Assembly (NCBI GenBank): GCA_964550025.1
Contig: CAZJYI010000008.1
Coordinates: 62,001 to 126,000, forward strand
Length of the DNA stretch: 64,000 nucleotides
Origin: CAZJYI01 sp964550025
GTDB lineage: Bacteria > Verrucomicrobiota > Kiritimatiellia > UBA8416 > CAYOBW01
Direction: 5' to 3'
The notes under the pieces are model-generated. The model searched no databases, was not told the DNA's origin, and was given only the letters and a program-made list of their open reading frames with translations. The position numbers were made by a program, and so were the translations under genes. Shown here one piece after another: positions 10,601 to 20,600 of this stretch. Position 1 is the stretch's first letter. Each line of letters starts with the position of its first letter.

Positions 10601-11669
10601 TGATGGTCGTGGCGCCGGTAGTCAGGTCAATCGCGGTGACGGTACCTGTGAGACGTCCGGCCCCCAGCAATAGGGGGGTAGTGTAGGCGGCAACGTCGAC
10701 GGACGGATCTCCGGGACTCGCGTTCCCGTATTCGTCGAGGGCCAGGATCGAGACATTCACCGGAGTTGGCGTTCCATACCCCGGGTCCACGGATCCGTCC
10801 GCGTAGTGGGGGCCGGCACCGATCAGTAGCGTCTGGTACTCCGCCAAGGGGGCCGGTGACACGGTCATTGCCGGCGCAGTCGTGCTTGTCGCAGGAGGGA
10901 CCTGGCTGTCACTCACGATGAACGCGCCGGTGGGCAGCGATTCGGCGCGGTACAGAGTGGTTTGGAAATCGGCCTGGCCCGCGACGAATGCTCCCACGCC
11001 AACAAACCACGGGTCGTACGTCACGCCGTTATTGCTGACGATGGCGTTGGGTCCCTCGAGCGCGAAACTCAGAGTGTTGAGCATCGGGTCAAGCGCCGTG
11101 ATCGTATTCCCCGCAAAGTCCTTCGCGCTAACGGTCGTGGTAAACGCGGTTCCGGCCGTGGGCGTGGTGGTCGAGAGTTCGAGCGTGTAGTAGTCGATGT
11201 CTGAAACCGGCTCGACAATGAGCTGAGTAGATCCCTCGGAGGCCTTGTCCGCTGACGGGAACGAGATGACAAACTCATTGGTGGGGATCGTTTCCGCTTT
11301 GTAGAGCGTCGCCCGGAACGTACTCGATCCGTTGGTGAAGCTGAACACCCCGCCGTTTGCCAGTGCGGGCACGTATCCTCCCGGACTCGTTCCCGGACCT
11401 CCCGCGATCGTGAACGGGTTTTGGCTCAGCTCCATGTCGACCTGCGCATCGACCACCGTGTCACCGGATCCATCCTTCGCGGTGATCGAGAACGTGAACG
11501 GGACACCGGCGACGATTGACGGGCCGGGCAGGCCCGACAACTGAAAATGGTCGACCGCGTTTGTGACGGTGTCGGATCTCGCGGCGGCGCCGTTCCAGAG
11601 CAGGAGGGCAAGGCCGATGGCGTAGACGAGAGGAGGGGCGGCACGTGCGGGGGCGGGCGAGAGCGTCAT
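7629..11669 (-). CDS. Large secreted multi-Ig-like repeat protein
   Basis: 1,346 residues from the ATG at 11669, which follows GGAGG by 9 nt; the first ~30 residues are a signal peptide (LVYAIGLALLLWNGAAARS). The body is about ten ~100-residue Ig-like (filamin/Big-like) domains, each opening with phrases such as DHFTITGLPPTVTAGTEFSF and containing an AxDxxGN turn. The C-terminal 130 residues carry DSDGDRMPDTWETYHFGGP plus a small beta domain, the same tail class as on the upstream propeller protein. Three adjacent module types occur twice in the same order, about 2.1 kb apart (for example near 8390-8870 and 10500-10970), showing internal duplication. Function is probably an adhesin or a long cell-surface spacer; no enzyme motif is seen. 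Confidence 0.85.
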   Translation of the reverse strand: MTLSPAPARAAPPLVYAIGLALLLWNGAAARSDTVTNAVDHFQLSGLPGPSIVAGVPFTFSITAKDGSGDTVVDAQVDMELSQNPFTIAGGPGTSPGGYVPALANGGVFSFTNGSSTFRATLYKAETIPTNEFVISFPSADKASEGSTQLIVEPVSDIDYYTLELSTTTPTAGTAFTTTVSAKDFAGNTITALDPMLNTLSFALEGPNAIVSNNGVTYDPWFVGVGAFVAGQADFQTTLYRAESLPTGAFIVSDSQVPPATSTTAPAMTVSPAPLAEYQTLLIGAGPHYADGSVDPGYGTPTPVNVSILALDEYGNASPGDPSVDVAAYTTPLLLGAGRLTGTVTAIDLTTGATTITVYYDALETITLRVVGGASVPTDYDACDVVVFQANAGTIDHFTITGLPPTVTAGTEFSFTMTPRDFGGNIVSDGDVNALLSTMTFEIAGGPSPIGGHVPELANGGTFSFTNGTATFRSTLYRKESIPGDSFLVRQAELNRETDGSMQIDVAASPYIDHYMTEVGPGGPVPADRTTVVYVTVKPIDPFGNITNGENGANLIPVDASATGKTVGYFDGSWQNIDLSSAAITEGAVLDIMYGVGLTVRIEVDSPTALATAPAATVDFVNVLATVASYDPQYTGPVTAGQPFPIKVTARDVFANTVDGIDPILNSAVFDFDRENHGDTDNLPGNAPDGQVPILANDMSFISGTGTLTATFFRKETIPVGGWFFEETTTEVENLTSPALMVQSASLGQYATERIGDPLAVPADGVSTISLRVTPLDAYGNNTTGSQDVALHVSHVSGPTNTSALGGTTTAIDTSTGEVTLYDITYAVAQEIRIHADDGVNGTATGRAAVIQYAAVPRTVVHYTLDLSTAHPTAGTPFVTTITARDEVNNRVTGVDAQLTALAFTLEGPNSITDNNGTPYAPFFTRVTGFTSGRAEYGATLYRAESLLADSFLVSDSQVPPATSAGTPALTVSPAHLVEYQTLVTGAGPHYADGSVDPGYGTPTPVSVSILALDRYGNATPGDPAVDVAAYTAPGVPGSGRLTGAVAAIDMTPGSAAITVYYDVLETVTLGVAGGASVSTDYGASDTIAFQANAGTIDHFALALLPLTVRSGVPFGFFVRARDYAGNLVADAGVNTVLSALPFEIASGPGPDGVFVPSLHSGGVFTFSSGQATFIATFYRPETIPVGDFQLRQPNLNRLATGAPEIEVVGGDSDGDRMPDTWETYHFGGPLAANSRTDADLDGVLDWCEYVAGTDPTNSSSAFAVLIERAPGSTSIVHMPTLEATGTGYTGKTRYYALQQSTDLRTGIWQPVPGLTNLPATGSTVIYTNSAPSPVLNFRAQTWLTP

Positions 11670-11704
11670 CGAACCTATCCTCCATACTCGGCGAAACGGA
11701 GACA

Positions 11705-11733
11705 AGTATAGGGCAGGGGCGGGGAGGTATCCA
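11705..11733 (-). promoter_or_regulatory. Candidate sigma-70 promoter of the multi-Ig gene
   Basis: On the minus strand TGGATA (11728-11733) lies 17 bp before TATACT (11705-11710), giving a predicted start about 29 nt ahead of the ATG at 11669. Matches to the consensus are 4/6 and 5/6. Confidence 0.45.
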
Positions 11734-11877
11734 GCATCTTCGAGTCAATGACACGCTTTCCCGGGCGGCGCTGCCGACCGTGATCATGGATATTCAGGCT
11801 GTGCAGACGATGCTGTTTGCGATTAGATGATCCCGGTCGGACAACTACCAGCGATAGAAGAAACGGAGGATACCTCT

Positions 11878-13161
11878 ATGCGTGAGCCGCTCCACGGTCC
11901 CGGCCATGCCACGACCATGGCGATACTGGCATTCCTTTTCGTTCAAAGCGTTCACGCCGCGCGGTTTCACGTCGAGGCCGTCGATCTGACTGCCGTGGAA
12001 ACCGGCTGGGGGCATGCACGGCGGAATCTCGCCGCGAATAGCGGTCCCCTGAGAGCGGCCGGCAGCAACTATGCGAGGGGCATCGGCACGCACGCGTGCA
12101 GCAGGCTGCGACTCGCACTGGACGGCAAGGCAACACGTTTCAGCGCGGTAGCGGCTATCGACGACTATGCCGGACCGCCGGCGAGCATGGAGTTTGTCGT
12201 GCGCGGCTACGGTCCGGTCTCGATGCAGCAGTACAACTCCTGGAACGGCATCGTGTGGATCAACGATCCGGACCACTGCGACGTGTCGCCGAAGGTGAGA
12301 GGCGTTGGCAAAGGCAACGTGCTGGAGACCGAGGCCGTCGAAGCGACCCCGGCCGAGAGCGTCATTCGCCCCGCCCTCGCGTCGATAGCCGGAACGATGC
12401 TGATGCTGAGCGACAAGGTTGAGGTCTACAGAGATGACCGCAACCTGTTCGGGGCCAAGCGCGCTTCGCCCGTGCCCTGGTCGGTTCCCGGTCAACTCTA
12501 CGACTTCGATCCGCGGAAGACCGAGATCATTCGCACGACCAGGCGCACGGAGATCACGAGCGGGTCCGGTCCGGGCAAGGTCGATGCCGACCGGACCGGC
12601 AAGGTCTGTTCGCTGTGGCTCAACGAGTTCGACCTCGGGTTCGACCACTGGCACGTGCTGCACCGCCTCAACTGGACGGCCGGCAGCCAGGGCGTCGGCC
12701 CCTTGCCCGAGACCACGATCGACCTGGCCGATCTGGGTCTCGACCCCGCGGCGACCTACCTCCTTGTGGAGTTCCTGACCGGCGCCCGGATGGTCAGTCG
12801 GGAGGGCAAGGTCACTCTGCCGTCACTCGGCCCGATGCGCCTTCAGTCCTATGCGATCCGTGCACAACTGGAGCGTCCGCGGCTGCTTTCGACGAGTCGT
12901 CACCTCTCACATGGGGCCGTAGACCTGGAAGCTTTGCAGTGGACGCCTGAGACACGCGCCCTGGCCGGGCGCAGCCGGGTCATCGGCGGTGATCCCTACG
13001 TGATCACGGTCCACATACCGACGGGCTTCACGGCCGAAACGGCCACCGTTGAAGGCAGACCGGTCAGTGTGGAGCAGAGAGGACGCTTTGGGACCCTGGC
13101 GATCTCCCGGCCGGATACGGCGTCGACCGCCTGGCAGGTGCGCTTCAGGCAGAATCCGTGA
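11878..13161 (+). CDS. NPCBM-glycosidase remnant lacking most of the catalytic barrel
   Basis: ATG at 11878 follows GGAGG by 8 nt and opens a signal peptide (TMAILAFLFVQSVHA). Residues ~40-115 are the first part of an NPCBM carbohydrate-binding domain (YARGIGTHACSRLRLALDG, then AIDDYAGPPASMEFVVRGYG). The sequence then passes in frame to QQYNSWNGIVWINDPDHCDV and LASIAGTMLMLSDKVEVYRD, which resemble the late part of alpha-galactosidase-type (GH27/GH36-like) barrels, and to a C-terminal beta domain. The end of NPCBM and most of the TIM barrel are missing, so the protein is much shorter than expected. It may be a non-catalytic binding protein, a pseudogene kept in frame, or an assembly collapse. 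Confidence 0.65.
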   Translation: MREPLHGPGHATTMAILAFLFVQSVHAARFHVEAVDLTAVETGWGHARRNLAANSGPLRAAGSNYARGIGTHACSRLRLALDGKATRFSAVAAIDDYAGPPASMEFVVRGYGPVSMQQYNSWNGIVWINDPDHCDVSPKVRGVGKGNVLETEAVEATPAESVIRPALASIAGTMLMLSDKVEVYRDDRNLFGAKRASPVPWSVPGQLYDFDPRKTEIIRTTRRTEITSGSGPGKVDADRTGKVCSLWLNEFDLGFDHWHVLHRLNWTAGSQGVGPLPETTIDLADLGLDPAATYLLVEFLTGARMVSREGKVTLPSLGPMRLQSYAIRAQLERPRLLSTSRHLSHGAVDLEALQWTPETRALAGRSRVIGGDPYVITVHIPTGFTAETATVEGRPVSVEQRGRFGTLAISRPDTASTAWQVRFRQNP

Positions 13162-13246
13162 ATGAACGACGGCATACCCTGATCGAGTTTTGTGGTTTGC
13201 GGGATAGTCCCGCTCTGGACGGAAACGGCAGAGGAGAAGTGATGAT

Positions 13247-15556
13247 ATGAAATTGAAGAGAAGGAATATGCTCAAGATGACCATTGCCACCGGCGTAGTG
13301 ATGGGGCGGCGTTTTTCGTGGGCGGGGTCGAATGCGTCGGCCGCGCTGCTGCTGGAGGCGGCGCAGTTCCAGGACCACGGAGGCTGGGGGCTGGACTCGC
13401 AGTTCATGGATATCATGGGTTCAGGCTTTCTGATTGCCCACGGCATTGGAAAACCCGTAGCCGATGCGGTTGCAAAGGTGAAGTTTCCGGAGACTGGCAC
13501 ATACAGGGTCTGGGTGCGTACACGCGACTGGGCGGCGCCGTGGAAAAGGCCGGATACGCCGACGACCAAGCGGGCGAAGGGAACGCCGGGCATCTTCGAT
13601 GTCATGGTGGGCGGAAAGTCGATCGGCACCTTTGGAGACGAAGGCGAGGAATGGCATTGGCAGGACGGTGGGACCATTGAGGTCGACAAGCCGGATGCCG
13701 ATATCGCGGTACACGATTTGACCGGGTTTGCCGGTCGCTGCGCGGGCGTGTTTCTGAGCAAGGACCAGAAACTGGTTCCCCCGAACGGCGGCAAGGAACT
13801 GGCCGCGTTCCGGCGCAAATGGCATGGCTATGCCCATATGCCCGAGAAGGCGGGCAAGTATGATCTCGTGGTGGTCGGCGGCGGCGTGGCGGGTATGTGC
13901 GCGGCCGTAGTGGCGGCACGGCGCGGGGTGACGGTGGCGCTGATCCAGGATCGCCCGATGGTGGGCGGCAACAACAGTTCCGAGGTGCGGATGCACCTTT
14001 CGGGAACGGCCCGCAGCAATTACTCAGAGACCCTCGGCGACGTGCTGGCCGAGATCGACGTGCCGCGCGAGCGGTTCAAAGGCGGGCGCCCGATGCACAC
14101 GGGCAGTGCGTTCATCGACGATAAGAAGAACGCCATCGTCACGGCCGAGGACAACATCGCGTTCTTCCCGATGTACCGGATGAACGGGGTGGAGATGAAG
14201 AACGGGCGCATCGCGGCCGTGGTGGCCGAGAGTATTGCCAGCAGCAAGCGCCTGCGGTTTGAGGGGAGGCATTTCGCCGACTGTACCGGCGACGGCTGCG
14301 TCGGTTACCTGGCCGGGGCGGACTTTGAGATTTCGGCTGGCGAGCACATGGGGCGCAGTAACCAGTGGAGTGTCGTGGATGTCAAGAAACCCACCGGATT
14401 TCCGCGCTGCCCGTGGGCGCTGGACCTGACTGATAAACCGTTCCCGGGGAGGCCGGGGTGGGGGTACAGGGGCAAGAGCGGCAAGACCACTACGGCCGCA
14501 TACATCAACGAGTTCGGAAACTGGTTCTGGGAAAGCGGCTTCTGTCATGACCCGATCACGAAAGGCGAGTATATCCGCGACTGGAATCTCCGGGCCATGT
14601 ACGGCGCATGGGACTGCGTCAAGAACGTGGAAAGAGCCTATCCGACCCACGACCTTGTCTGGGCCGCCTTCATTTCCGGGATGCGCGAATCGCGGCGGCT
14701 GAAGGGCGACATCTTTCTAACCGAGGAAGACGTGTGCAAGCCGAACTGGTACGAGGACGGCATCGTGCCCACGGGGTGGAAAATCGATGTCCACGTTCCC
14801 AATCCGCTGTTCGAAAAGGGCTTCGAGGGTGACGCCTTTATATCGCAAGCGCTCTTCTCGGAGTGCGTACGGCCGTACTACGTTCCGTATCGCTGCCTCT
14901 ACTCTCGCAACATTCCCAACCTGTTCATGGCCGGGCGCGATATCAGTGTCACGCGCGAGGCGCTGGGGACGGTGCGCGTCATGAAGACCACCGCGCTGAT
15001 GGGGGAGGTGGTCGGCATGGCGGCGACCCTGTGCGTGCGACACGAGAAAGACCCGCGCGACGTGTACGAAGAACACCTGGGTGACTTGAAGGAACTGTGC
15101 GGCATGGAACGCGATGTGATCGCGAACGACGGCACGATGCGTGGGAGGAAGCCGCCGCTGCAGATGCAGGTGCTGAAACCCGGCAAAGCGCGGCGGGCAT
15201 CGGACACGGGGCCGAAGTACGCATTCAGCGCACTACCGCAGGCGTTGAGCGCGATGCAGTGCGTCGTCGTCCCGAGGGGCAACTCCAGGAAGCAGGCCGA
15301 AGGGTTTTCGTTCAAAATCAACGAGCCCGCCGAGGTGCAGATCGCGGTGCATGACCGCGGCGGGTTTGCTCCCCCGGGAGGATGGCGCAAGACCGCACTG
15401 AAGACCCGATGGTCCACCGGCCTCACCGACACCGTCTACACGAAGCGGTTCGAGGCCGGCACCGTCCGGGTGCCCGGTCACAGCGGCAAACAAGGCAGCA
15501 GCTACGGCCTTCCCCACGCCGCGTTTGTGCCGGCAGGGATCGACGTGTCGAAATAG
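13247..15556 (+). CDS. Secreted FAD-dependent oxidoreductase
   Basis: 769 residues; the start follows GGAG, and the N-terminus (KLKRRNMLKMTIATGVVMG) looks like a twin-Arg or Sec export signal. Residues ~35-180 form a beta-rich module (EAAQFQDHGGWGLDSQFMDI, then YRVWVRTRDW). The FAD Rossmann motif YDLVVVGGGVAGMCAAVVAA lies at ~204-224, followed by GGNNSSEVRMHLSG and the FAD-oxidored family motifs SRRLKGDIFLTEEDV, VPYRCLYSRNIPNLFMAGRD and ALGTVRVMKTTALMGE near 600. It is apparently complete, unlike the remnant at 2176-4226. The protein at 35332 has the same N-terminal module and core, so the two are paralogues. The substrate is probably a sugar or glycoside, inferred from neighbours only. Confidence 0.85.
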   Translation: MKLKRRNMLKMTIATGVVMGRRFSWAGSNASAALLLEAAQFQDHGGWGLDSQFMDIMGSGFLIAHGIGKPVADAVAKVKFPETGTYRVWVRTRDWAAPWKRPDTPTTKRAKGTPGIFDVMVGGKSIGTFGDEGEEWHWQDGGTIEVDKPDADIAVHDLTGFAGRCAGVFLSKDQKLVPPNGGKELAAFRRKWHGYAHMPEKAGKYDLVVVGGGVAGMCAAVVAARRGVTVALIQDRPMVGGNNSSEVRMHLSGTARSNYSETLGDVLAEIDVPRERFKGGRPMHTGSAFIDDKKNAIVTAEDNIAFFPMYRMNGVEMKNGRIAAVVAESIASSKRLRFEGRHFADCTGDGCVGYLAGADFEISAGEHMGRSNQWSVVDVKKPTGFPRCPWALDLTDKPFPGRPGWGYRGKSGKTTTAAYINEFGNWFWESGFCHDPITKGEYIRDWNLRAMYGAWDCVKNVERAYPTHDLVWAAFISGMRESRRLKGDIFLTEEDVCKPNWYEDGIVPTGWKIDVHVPNPLFEKGFEGDAFISQALFSECVRPYYVPYRCLYSRNIPNLFMAGRDISVTREALGTVRVMKTTALMGEVVGMAATLCVRHEKDPRDVYEEHLGDLKELCGMERDVIANDGTMRGRKPPLQMQVLKPGKARRASDTGPKYAFSALPQALSAMQCVVVPRGNSRKQAEGFSFKINEPAEVQIAVHDRGGFAPPGGWRKTALKTRWSTGLTDTVYTKRFEAGTVRVPGHSGKQGSSYGLPHAAFVPAGIDVSK

Positions 15557-15564
15557 ACCGGCTA

Positions 15565-15592
15565 TTGCGGCTCTTGACGGTCGTGATATAGT
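15565..15592 (+). promoter_or_regulatory. Candidate sigma-70 promoter
   Basis: TTGCGG (15565-15570), a 16-bp spacer and TATAGT (15587-15592) stand 44 bp ahead of the Gfo/Idh/MocA start at 15636, in the only gap between the FAD oxidoreductase and the next operon. Confidence 0.4.
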
Positions 15593-15635
15593 CCGCTGCA
15601 TTCGACACAACCCCAGGGGAGACAGCCAGGCCGCC

Positions 15636-16727
15636 ATGAAACGAATCGGAGTCATCGGAACGGGGCAGATTGCGCAGGGCCACCTGAAGCGATGGGCGGA
15701 GATTGACGACGTGGAGGTCGTCGCCGCGTGCGACGTAGACGAAGAAGCGCTTGCCGCGACGTGCGAGCGGTTTGGGATACGCGACCGGTACCCGGGCTTC
15801 AGGGATGTGATATCGAGGGACGACATTGACGCGGTCGATGTCTGCCTGCACAACAACCTGCACGCTCCCGTGACGATCGAGGCCCTGCGGGCCGGTAAGC
15901 ACGTGTACTGCGAAAAGCCGATCGCCGGGTCCTATGCCGACGGCAAGGCGATGCTCGATACCGCGCGGGAGACCGGGCGAATGCTGCACATCCAGCTTGC
16001 GCGGCTCTACAGCGAAGCAACACTGGCCTGCAAGATGCTCGTCGACGCCGGTGAGCTGGGCCGCCTTTACAGCGCCCGTGCCACGGAATACCGTCGGCGT
16101 GGACGGCCGTACCTCGACGGCTACGGGACGGCGCGTTTCGTACAGAAGGAACATTCGGGGGGCGGGGCGCTGTACGATATGGGCATATACGAAATCTCGC
16201 GCATGCTTTACCTGCTGGGAAACCCGCAGGTGGAACGGATCACGGGTGTGACCTACCAGGAGTTGGACATGGACCCGGAGCGCGGGCCGGCCTGCGACGT
16301 GGAGGAGTTTGCGACCGCCATGGTGCGCTTCGAAGGTGGACTCACGATGGACATCGTTTCCGCCTGGGCGATCAACCTCGACGCGTTTGCCCCCAGCTAC
16401 ATTGCCGGATCGAGGGGGGGTGTGCGCGTGGAGCCGTTCAGCTTCCACGCCACGATTGCGGATATCGATTTCGATATGAAGGCCGATCTCGGCTCCGTCG
16501 GTGGAAGGCGCCGGCTGATGCAGCCCGAGCTGGCGCGCGACATGTCTTCGTCGCAGCACCACTGGTCCGCCGCCCTGCATGGCCGCATGGACCTGCTGCC
16601 GACGGCCGAACTGGCACTCAACACGATGCTCATTCAACAGGGCGTGTACCAGTCGAGCGATCTCGGCCGGGAGGTCACGGCGCAGGAAGTTATTGCGCTT
16701 TCGACATCGACGGCGGTCAGTGTCTAG
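15636..16727 (+). CDS. Gfo/Idh/MocA family NAD(P)-dependent oxidoreductase
   Basis: 363 residues beginning MKRIGVIGTGQIAQGHLKRW, with the GxGxxA-type dinucleotide motif at 7-12, a CDVD acidic stop after strand 2, and the family hallmark HVYCEKPIAG near residue 90. The C-terminal half is the alpha/beta domain with GGGALYDMGIYEISRMLYLL, where the catalytic Asp/His-type residues usually lie. There is no export signal, so it acts in the cytoplasm, unlike the Tat-type homologues at 25047 and 38669. An AGGGGAGA sequence precedes the ATG by about 11 nt. The next gene, a sugar isomerase, starts 27 nt downstream, suggesting a two-gene catabolic operon acting on an imported (possibly 3-keto) sugar. Confidence 0.88.
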   Translation: MKRIGVIGTGQIAQGHLKRWAEIDDVEVVAACDVDEEALAATCERFGIRDRYPGFRDVISRDDIDAVDVCLHNNLHAPVTIEALRAGKHVYCEKPIAGSYADGKAMLDTARETGRMLHIQLARLYSEATLACKMLVDAGELGRLYSARATEYRRRGRPYLDGYGTARFVQKEHSGGGALYDMGIYEISRMLYLLGNPQVERITGVTYQELDMDPERGPACDVEEFATAMVRFEGGLTMDIVSAWAINLDAFAPSYIAGSRGGVRVEPFSFHATIADIDFDMKADLGSVGGRRRLMQPELARDMSSSQHHWSAALHGRMDLLPTAELALNTMLIQQGVYQSSDLGREVTAQEVIALSTSTAVSV

Positions 16728-16754
16728 CTCTGAACCCGGGGAGGAAGTGACTCG

Positions 16755-17501
16755 ATGGCAAGGCAACTCGCAATCCAGCTCTATTCGTTGAAGGAATTCG
16801 AAGGTGGGTGGGAAGCCGCCTTTGAGGCAGTCAAGGGCATGGGCATCGATACCATCGAGGCCTGGAGCGGCGCCGTGCCGGATGATCCCGATGCCGTCAT
16901 GTCGCTGGACGACCTGCGTGGCGCGCTCGACCGGGCAGGCTTGTCCCTGACATGCGGCCACATTGCACTGGGGGAGTACGACGACCGTTACGAAGACTGG
17001 GTGCGGTTGTTGCGGGACTATGGTTCCAAGGACTGGGTCATTCCTTTCGCCAAGGCTGATTCTCTCGAGGAATGGCTGGCGTACCTTCCGAAGTTCCGCG
17101 AGATGGCAGCACGGCTCGAGAACGACGGTCTGTCACTGGCCTACCACAACCACCACATGGAGTTGGTGCAACTGGGTGACAAGTACGTTATGGAGCACCT
17201 GCTGGACAACATGCCGGAGCTGAAGGCGCAGTTCCACATCGGGCAGTTTCTGCCCGATCGCGGTGTTGTTCTTGCGGACTGGATCCACAGGTACGAAGGC
17301 CGGATCTGCTCGCTGCACGTGAACGATGCGACTCCCGAGGGTGCCGCACCGCTGGGGCAGGGGGACTGCCGTGCCGGAGAGGCCGTCAGGGCCGCCATGG
17401 ACGCCGGCGTCGACACCTATATCATCGAGGTCCGCCTGGTGCGGGAGACGCTGGACGAGGTGAAGCGGGACGTCGAATTCACGCGCAACCTGATTGGCTG
17501 A
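16755..17501 (+). CDS. Sugar phosphate isomerase/epimerase (AP-endonuclease-2-like TIM barrel)
   Basis: 248 residues opening RQLAIQLYSLKEFEGGWEAA, the classic start of the xylose-isomerase-like TIM barrel family. Metal-site sequences are visible: LAYHNHHMEL near 132, QFHIGQFLPDRG near 160 and CSLHVNDATPEGAAPLGQGD near 190. GGGAGGAAG lies ahead of the ATG. It follows the Gfo/Idh/MocA gene closely; such pairs act in inositol and 3-keto-sugar catabolism. The exact substrate cannot be told. Confidence 0.85.
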   Translation: MARQLAIQLYSLKEFEGGWEAAFEAVKGMGIDTIEAWSGAVPDDPDAVMSLDDLRGALDRAGLSLTCGHIALGEYDDRYEDWVRLLRDYGSKDWVIPFAKADSLEEWLAYLPKFREMAARLENDGLSLAYHNHHMELVQLGDKYVMEHLLDNMPELKAQFHIGQFLPDRGVVLADWIHRYEGRICSLHVNDATPEGAAPLGQGDCRAGEAVRAAMDAGVDTYIIEVRLVRETLDEVKRDVEFTRNLIG

Positions 17502-17679
17502 CTCGCTACCGGTCTGTCCACAATTTCGCTCCGTCACCGGCGACGCAGGTGAGCCCTCTGCGCGTTGACCAACTCCGGGGGCTCGACGCGGACCCTGCTA
17601 TGTGGTAGTATCAGATCTTTGTTTGTTCTGCGTTTGGGCCGGGCTCCGAGGATGCTCCGGTACGTGCCGCGGAGGGAAT

Positions 17680-20600
17680 GTGTTTTCACCACGAAACTAC
17701 CTGCTTGTTCTGCTCGTCCTGGCCGCCTCGCTGACGGTTGCCCCTCCTCGACGCTGTGGTGCGGGCGGGGTGATCATCACCGAGTTCATGGCCAGCAACG
17801 GTGAAACCCTTGCCGACGAAGATACCGACTACTCCGATTGGCTGGAGCTCTACAACGCGACCTCCACGGTCGTCAATCTCGCCGGCTGGTATCTGACCGA
17901 CACCAGCGGTGATCTGACCCGGTGGCCGCTTCCGGCGGTCAGCATGAACCCCGGCGACTACCTGGTGGTGTTCGCGTCGGGCAAGGACCGGGCCATCGCC
18001 ACCAACGAGCTGCACACGGACTTCAAACTCGACGGTGACGGCGAGTTCCTGGCACTGGTCGGGTCCAACGGTGTGGATGTCAGCTTCCAATACGCGCCGG
18101 CCTTTCCCGACCAGCGGCGCGACGTGTCGTACGGTGTGGAGGACGCGGCCAATCCAACCAACTTCTTGTACTACACCAACGCCACGCCCGGCAGTGCCAA
18201 CGGTTCGGGTATCGCCGGTTTCGTCGGCGACACAACCTTCAGCATCGACCGCGGGTTCTACTCCAACGCCTTTGACGTGGCCATCACCTCTTCGACGGCC
18301 GGCGCCACCATCCGCTACACGCTGGACGGGTCTGCGCCGACGGAGAGTCACGGTACGGTGTACGTTTCCCCGGTCCACGTCGATGACACCACCGTCTTGC
18401 GTGCCATGGCTTACAAGAACGGCTATCTCTCGTCCGACGTGGACACGCAGACCTACATCTTCCCCGATAGCGTGATCACCCAGGGCAACGCACCGCCCGG
18501 CTACCCGTCCACCTGGTCCGGCAGACCGGCTGACTACGAGATGGATCCGGAGATTGCCACCAATGCGGCTTACAGCGGGCAGATGCGGGCCGCATTGCTC
18601 TCCATCCCGACGCTCTCGCTGGTGACGGATATCGACCACCTCTTTCACGGCTCCAGCGGGATCTACACGCACCCCACCAGCTCCGGGGCGGGGTGGGAGA
18701 GGCCGACCTCGGTGGAGCTCATCCACCCGGACGGCAGTGAAGGGTTCCAGGTCAACGCCGGGGTGCGCATTCAGGGCGGGGCCAGCCGCAACCCCAACAA
18801 CTCTCCGAAGCACTCCTTTCGGCTGCTGTTCAAGGATGCCTACGGTCCCACCAAGCTGCGCTACCCGCTGTTCGGCGGCGATGCGACCGATTCCTTCGAC
18901 ACCATTGTCCTGCGGGCCCGCTACAACCTCTCCTGGATCCACTGGGACAGCGGCCAGCGCAACATCGCGCAGTACGCCCGCGACCAGTTCATTCGCGACG
19001 CCCAGCTTGCCATGGGGCATCCGAGTCCGCACGGGACGTACGTGCACCTCTATCTCAATGGAATCTACTGGGGGTTGTTCAATCCCTCCGAGCGTCCGAG
19101 CGGCCCCTTTTGCGCCTCCTATCTTGGTGGGGAACGCGAAGAGTATGATGCCCTGAACTCGGGCCAGGCGGTTGACGGCAACAAGGATGCCTGGAATGCC
19201 ATGATGACCGTCGTCAATTCAGGGCTGGGCACACCCGCGGCCTACGCCACCATCCGGGGGCTGGTGGACGTCGACAACCTGATCGACTACATGCTGCTGA
19301 ATATCTACGGAGCCAACCGCGACTGGGATCATCACAACTGGTATGCCGGGCGCCGTCGCACGCCTGATGGGCGTTGGAGGTTTTTCAGTTGGGATGCCGA
19401 GCACATCTTCCGCGGGAATACGGATAACGTGGTCAACGAGAACAATAACAACAACCCGAGCCGCATCTACGCCAACCTGCGCGCAAACCCCGAGTTCCGC
19501 GTGCTGTTTGCAGACCACGTGCACGAACACCTGTTCAACGACGGTGTGCTGACCGTGCCCTCGGTGACCAACCGTTGGATGGAGCGCGCCAACGAGATCT
19601 CGCAGGCGGTGATCGCGGAGTCCGCACGCTGGGGCGACCACCGGCGTGACGTGCATCAGCGCAATGGGCCCAATGCGCTCTATGCCAGGAACACGCATTG
19701 GCTCGTAGAGCAGCAGCGGCTGCTCAACACCTATTTCCCGCAGCGAACCGCAACGGTGATCAACCAGTTGACCAGTGCCGGGTTGTACACCAGCCTTGCT
19801 GCCCCGGACTTCAACCAGCATGGCGGCGACGTGGCGTACGAGTTCCAGTTGACTATCAGCAATCTCAACGCATCGGGGACCATCTTCTACACGCTGGACA
19901 CCACGGACCCGCGGTTGCCCTACGATGAAACCAACAGCACGGCCCTGGTGTACACGGGGCCGATCACGCTGACCCGTTCCGTGCAGGTCAGTGCACGGGT
20001 GTGCGACGCGGGCGAATGGAGCGCGTTGTGCCGGGCCACGTTCTCCATGCCCGAACCGCCCCCGCTGCGGGTCACGGAGATCATGTACAACCCGCCTGCG
20101 CCGTCCGCGTCCGAGGTGGCCGCAGGCTTCACTGACAACGACGACTTCGAATACCTCAAACTCAGAAACATCTCCACCCAGTCCCTGGACTTGACCGGGG
20201 TCCGTTTCGACGACGGGATCTCCTTTGATTTCACGGGTGGCGGCAGCCTCGGGCCGGGCGCCTACACGGTGATTGCGCGCAACACCGGCGCGTTCGAGGA
20301 GCGCTACGGTACCAACGCCAATGTGTGGGGTCAGTACAGCAGCAAGCTGAGCAACGGCGGGGAGAATCTCCGGCTGGACAGTGTGGCCGGCCGTCCCATT
20401 CTGGATTTCGAGTACAACGACGCCTGGTACCCCATTACCGATGGCGGGGGCTTTTCCCTGGTCATCGTAGACGACACGGCAGACCGCGGAACGTGGGGCG
20501 ATGAAGGCAGTTGGCGGCCCAGTGCCTTCAGCCACGGGTCGCCCGGCGGCCCTGATCCCGGCCTGGCCCCCGGGTCGGTTGTCGTCAACGAAGCCCTGAC

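Noticed and set aside
17583..17611. Promoter TCGACG-17-TAGTAT ahead of the CotH gene
   Set aside because: Both hexamers match the consensus in only four positions; no better than chance here.
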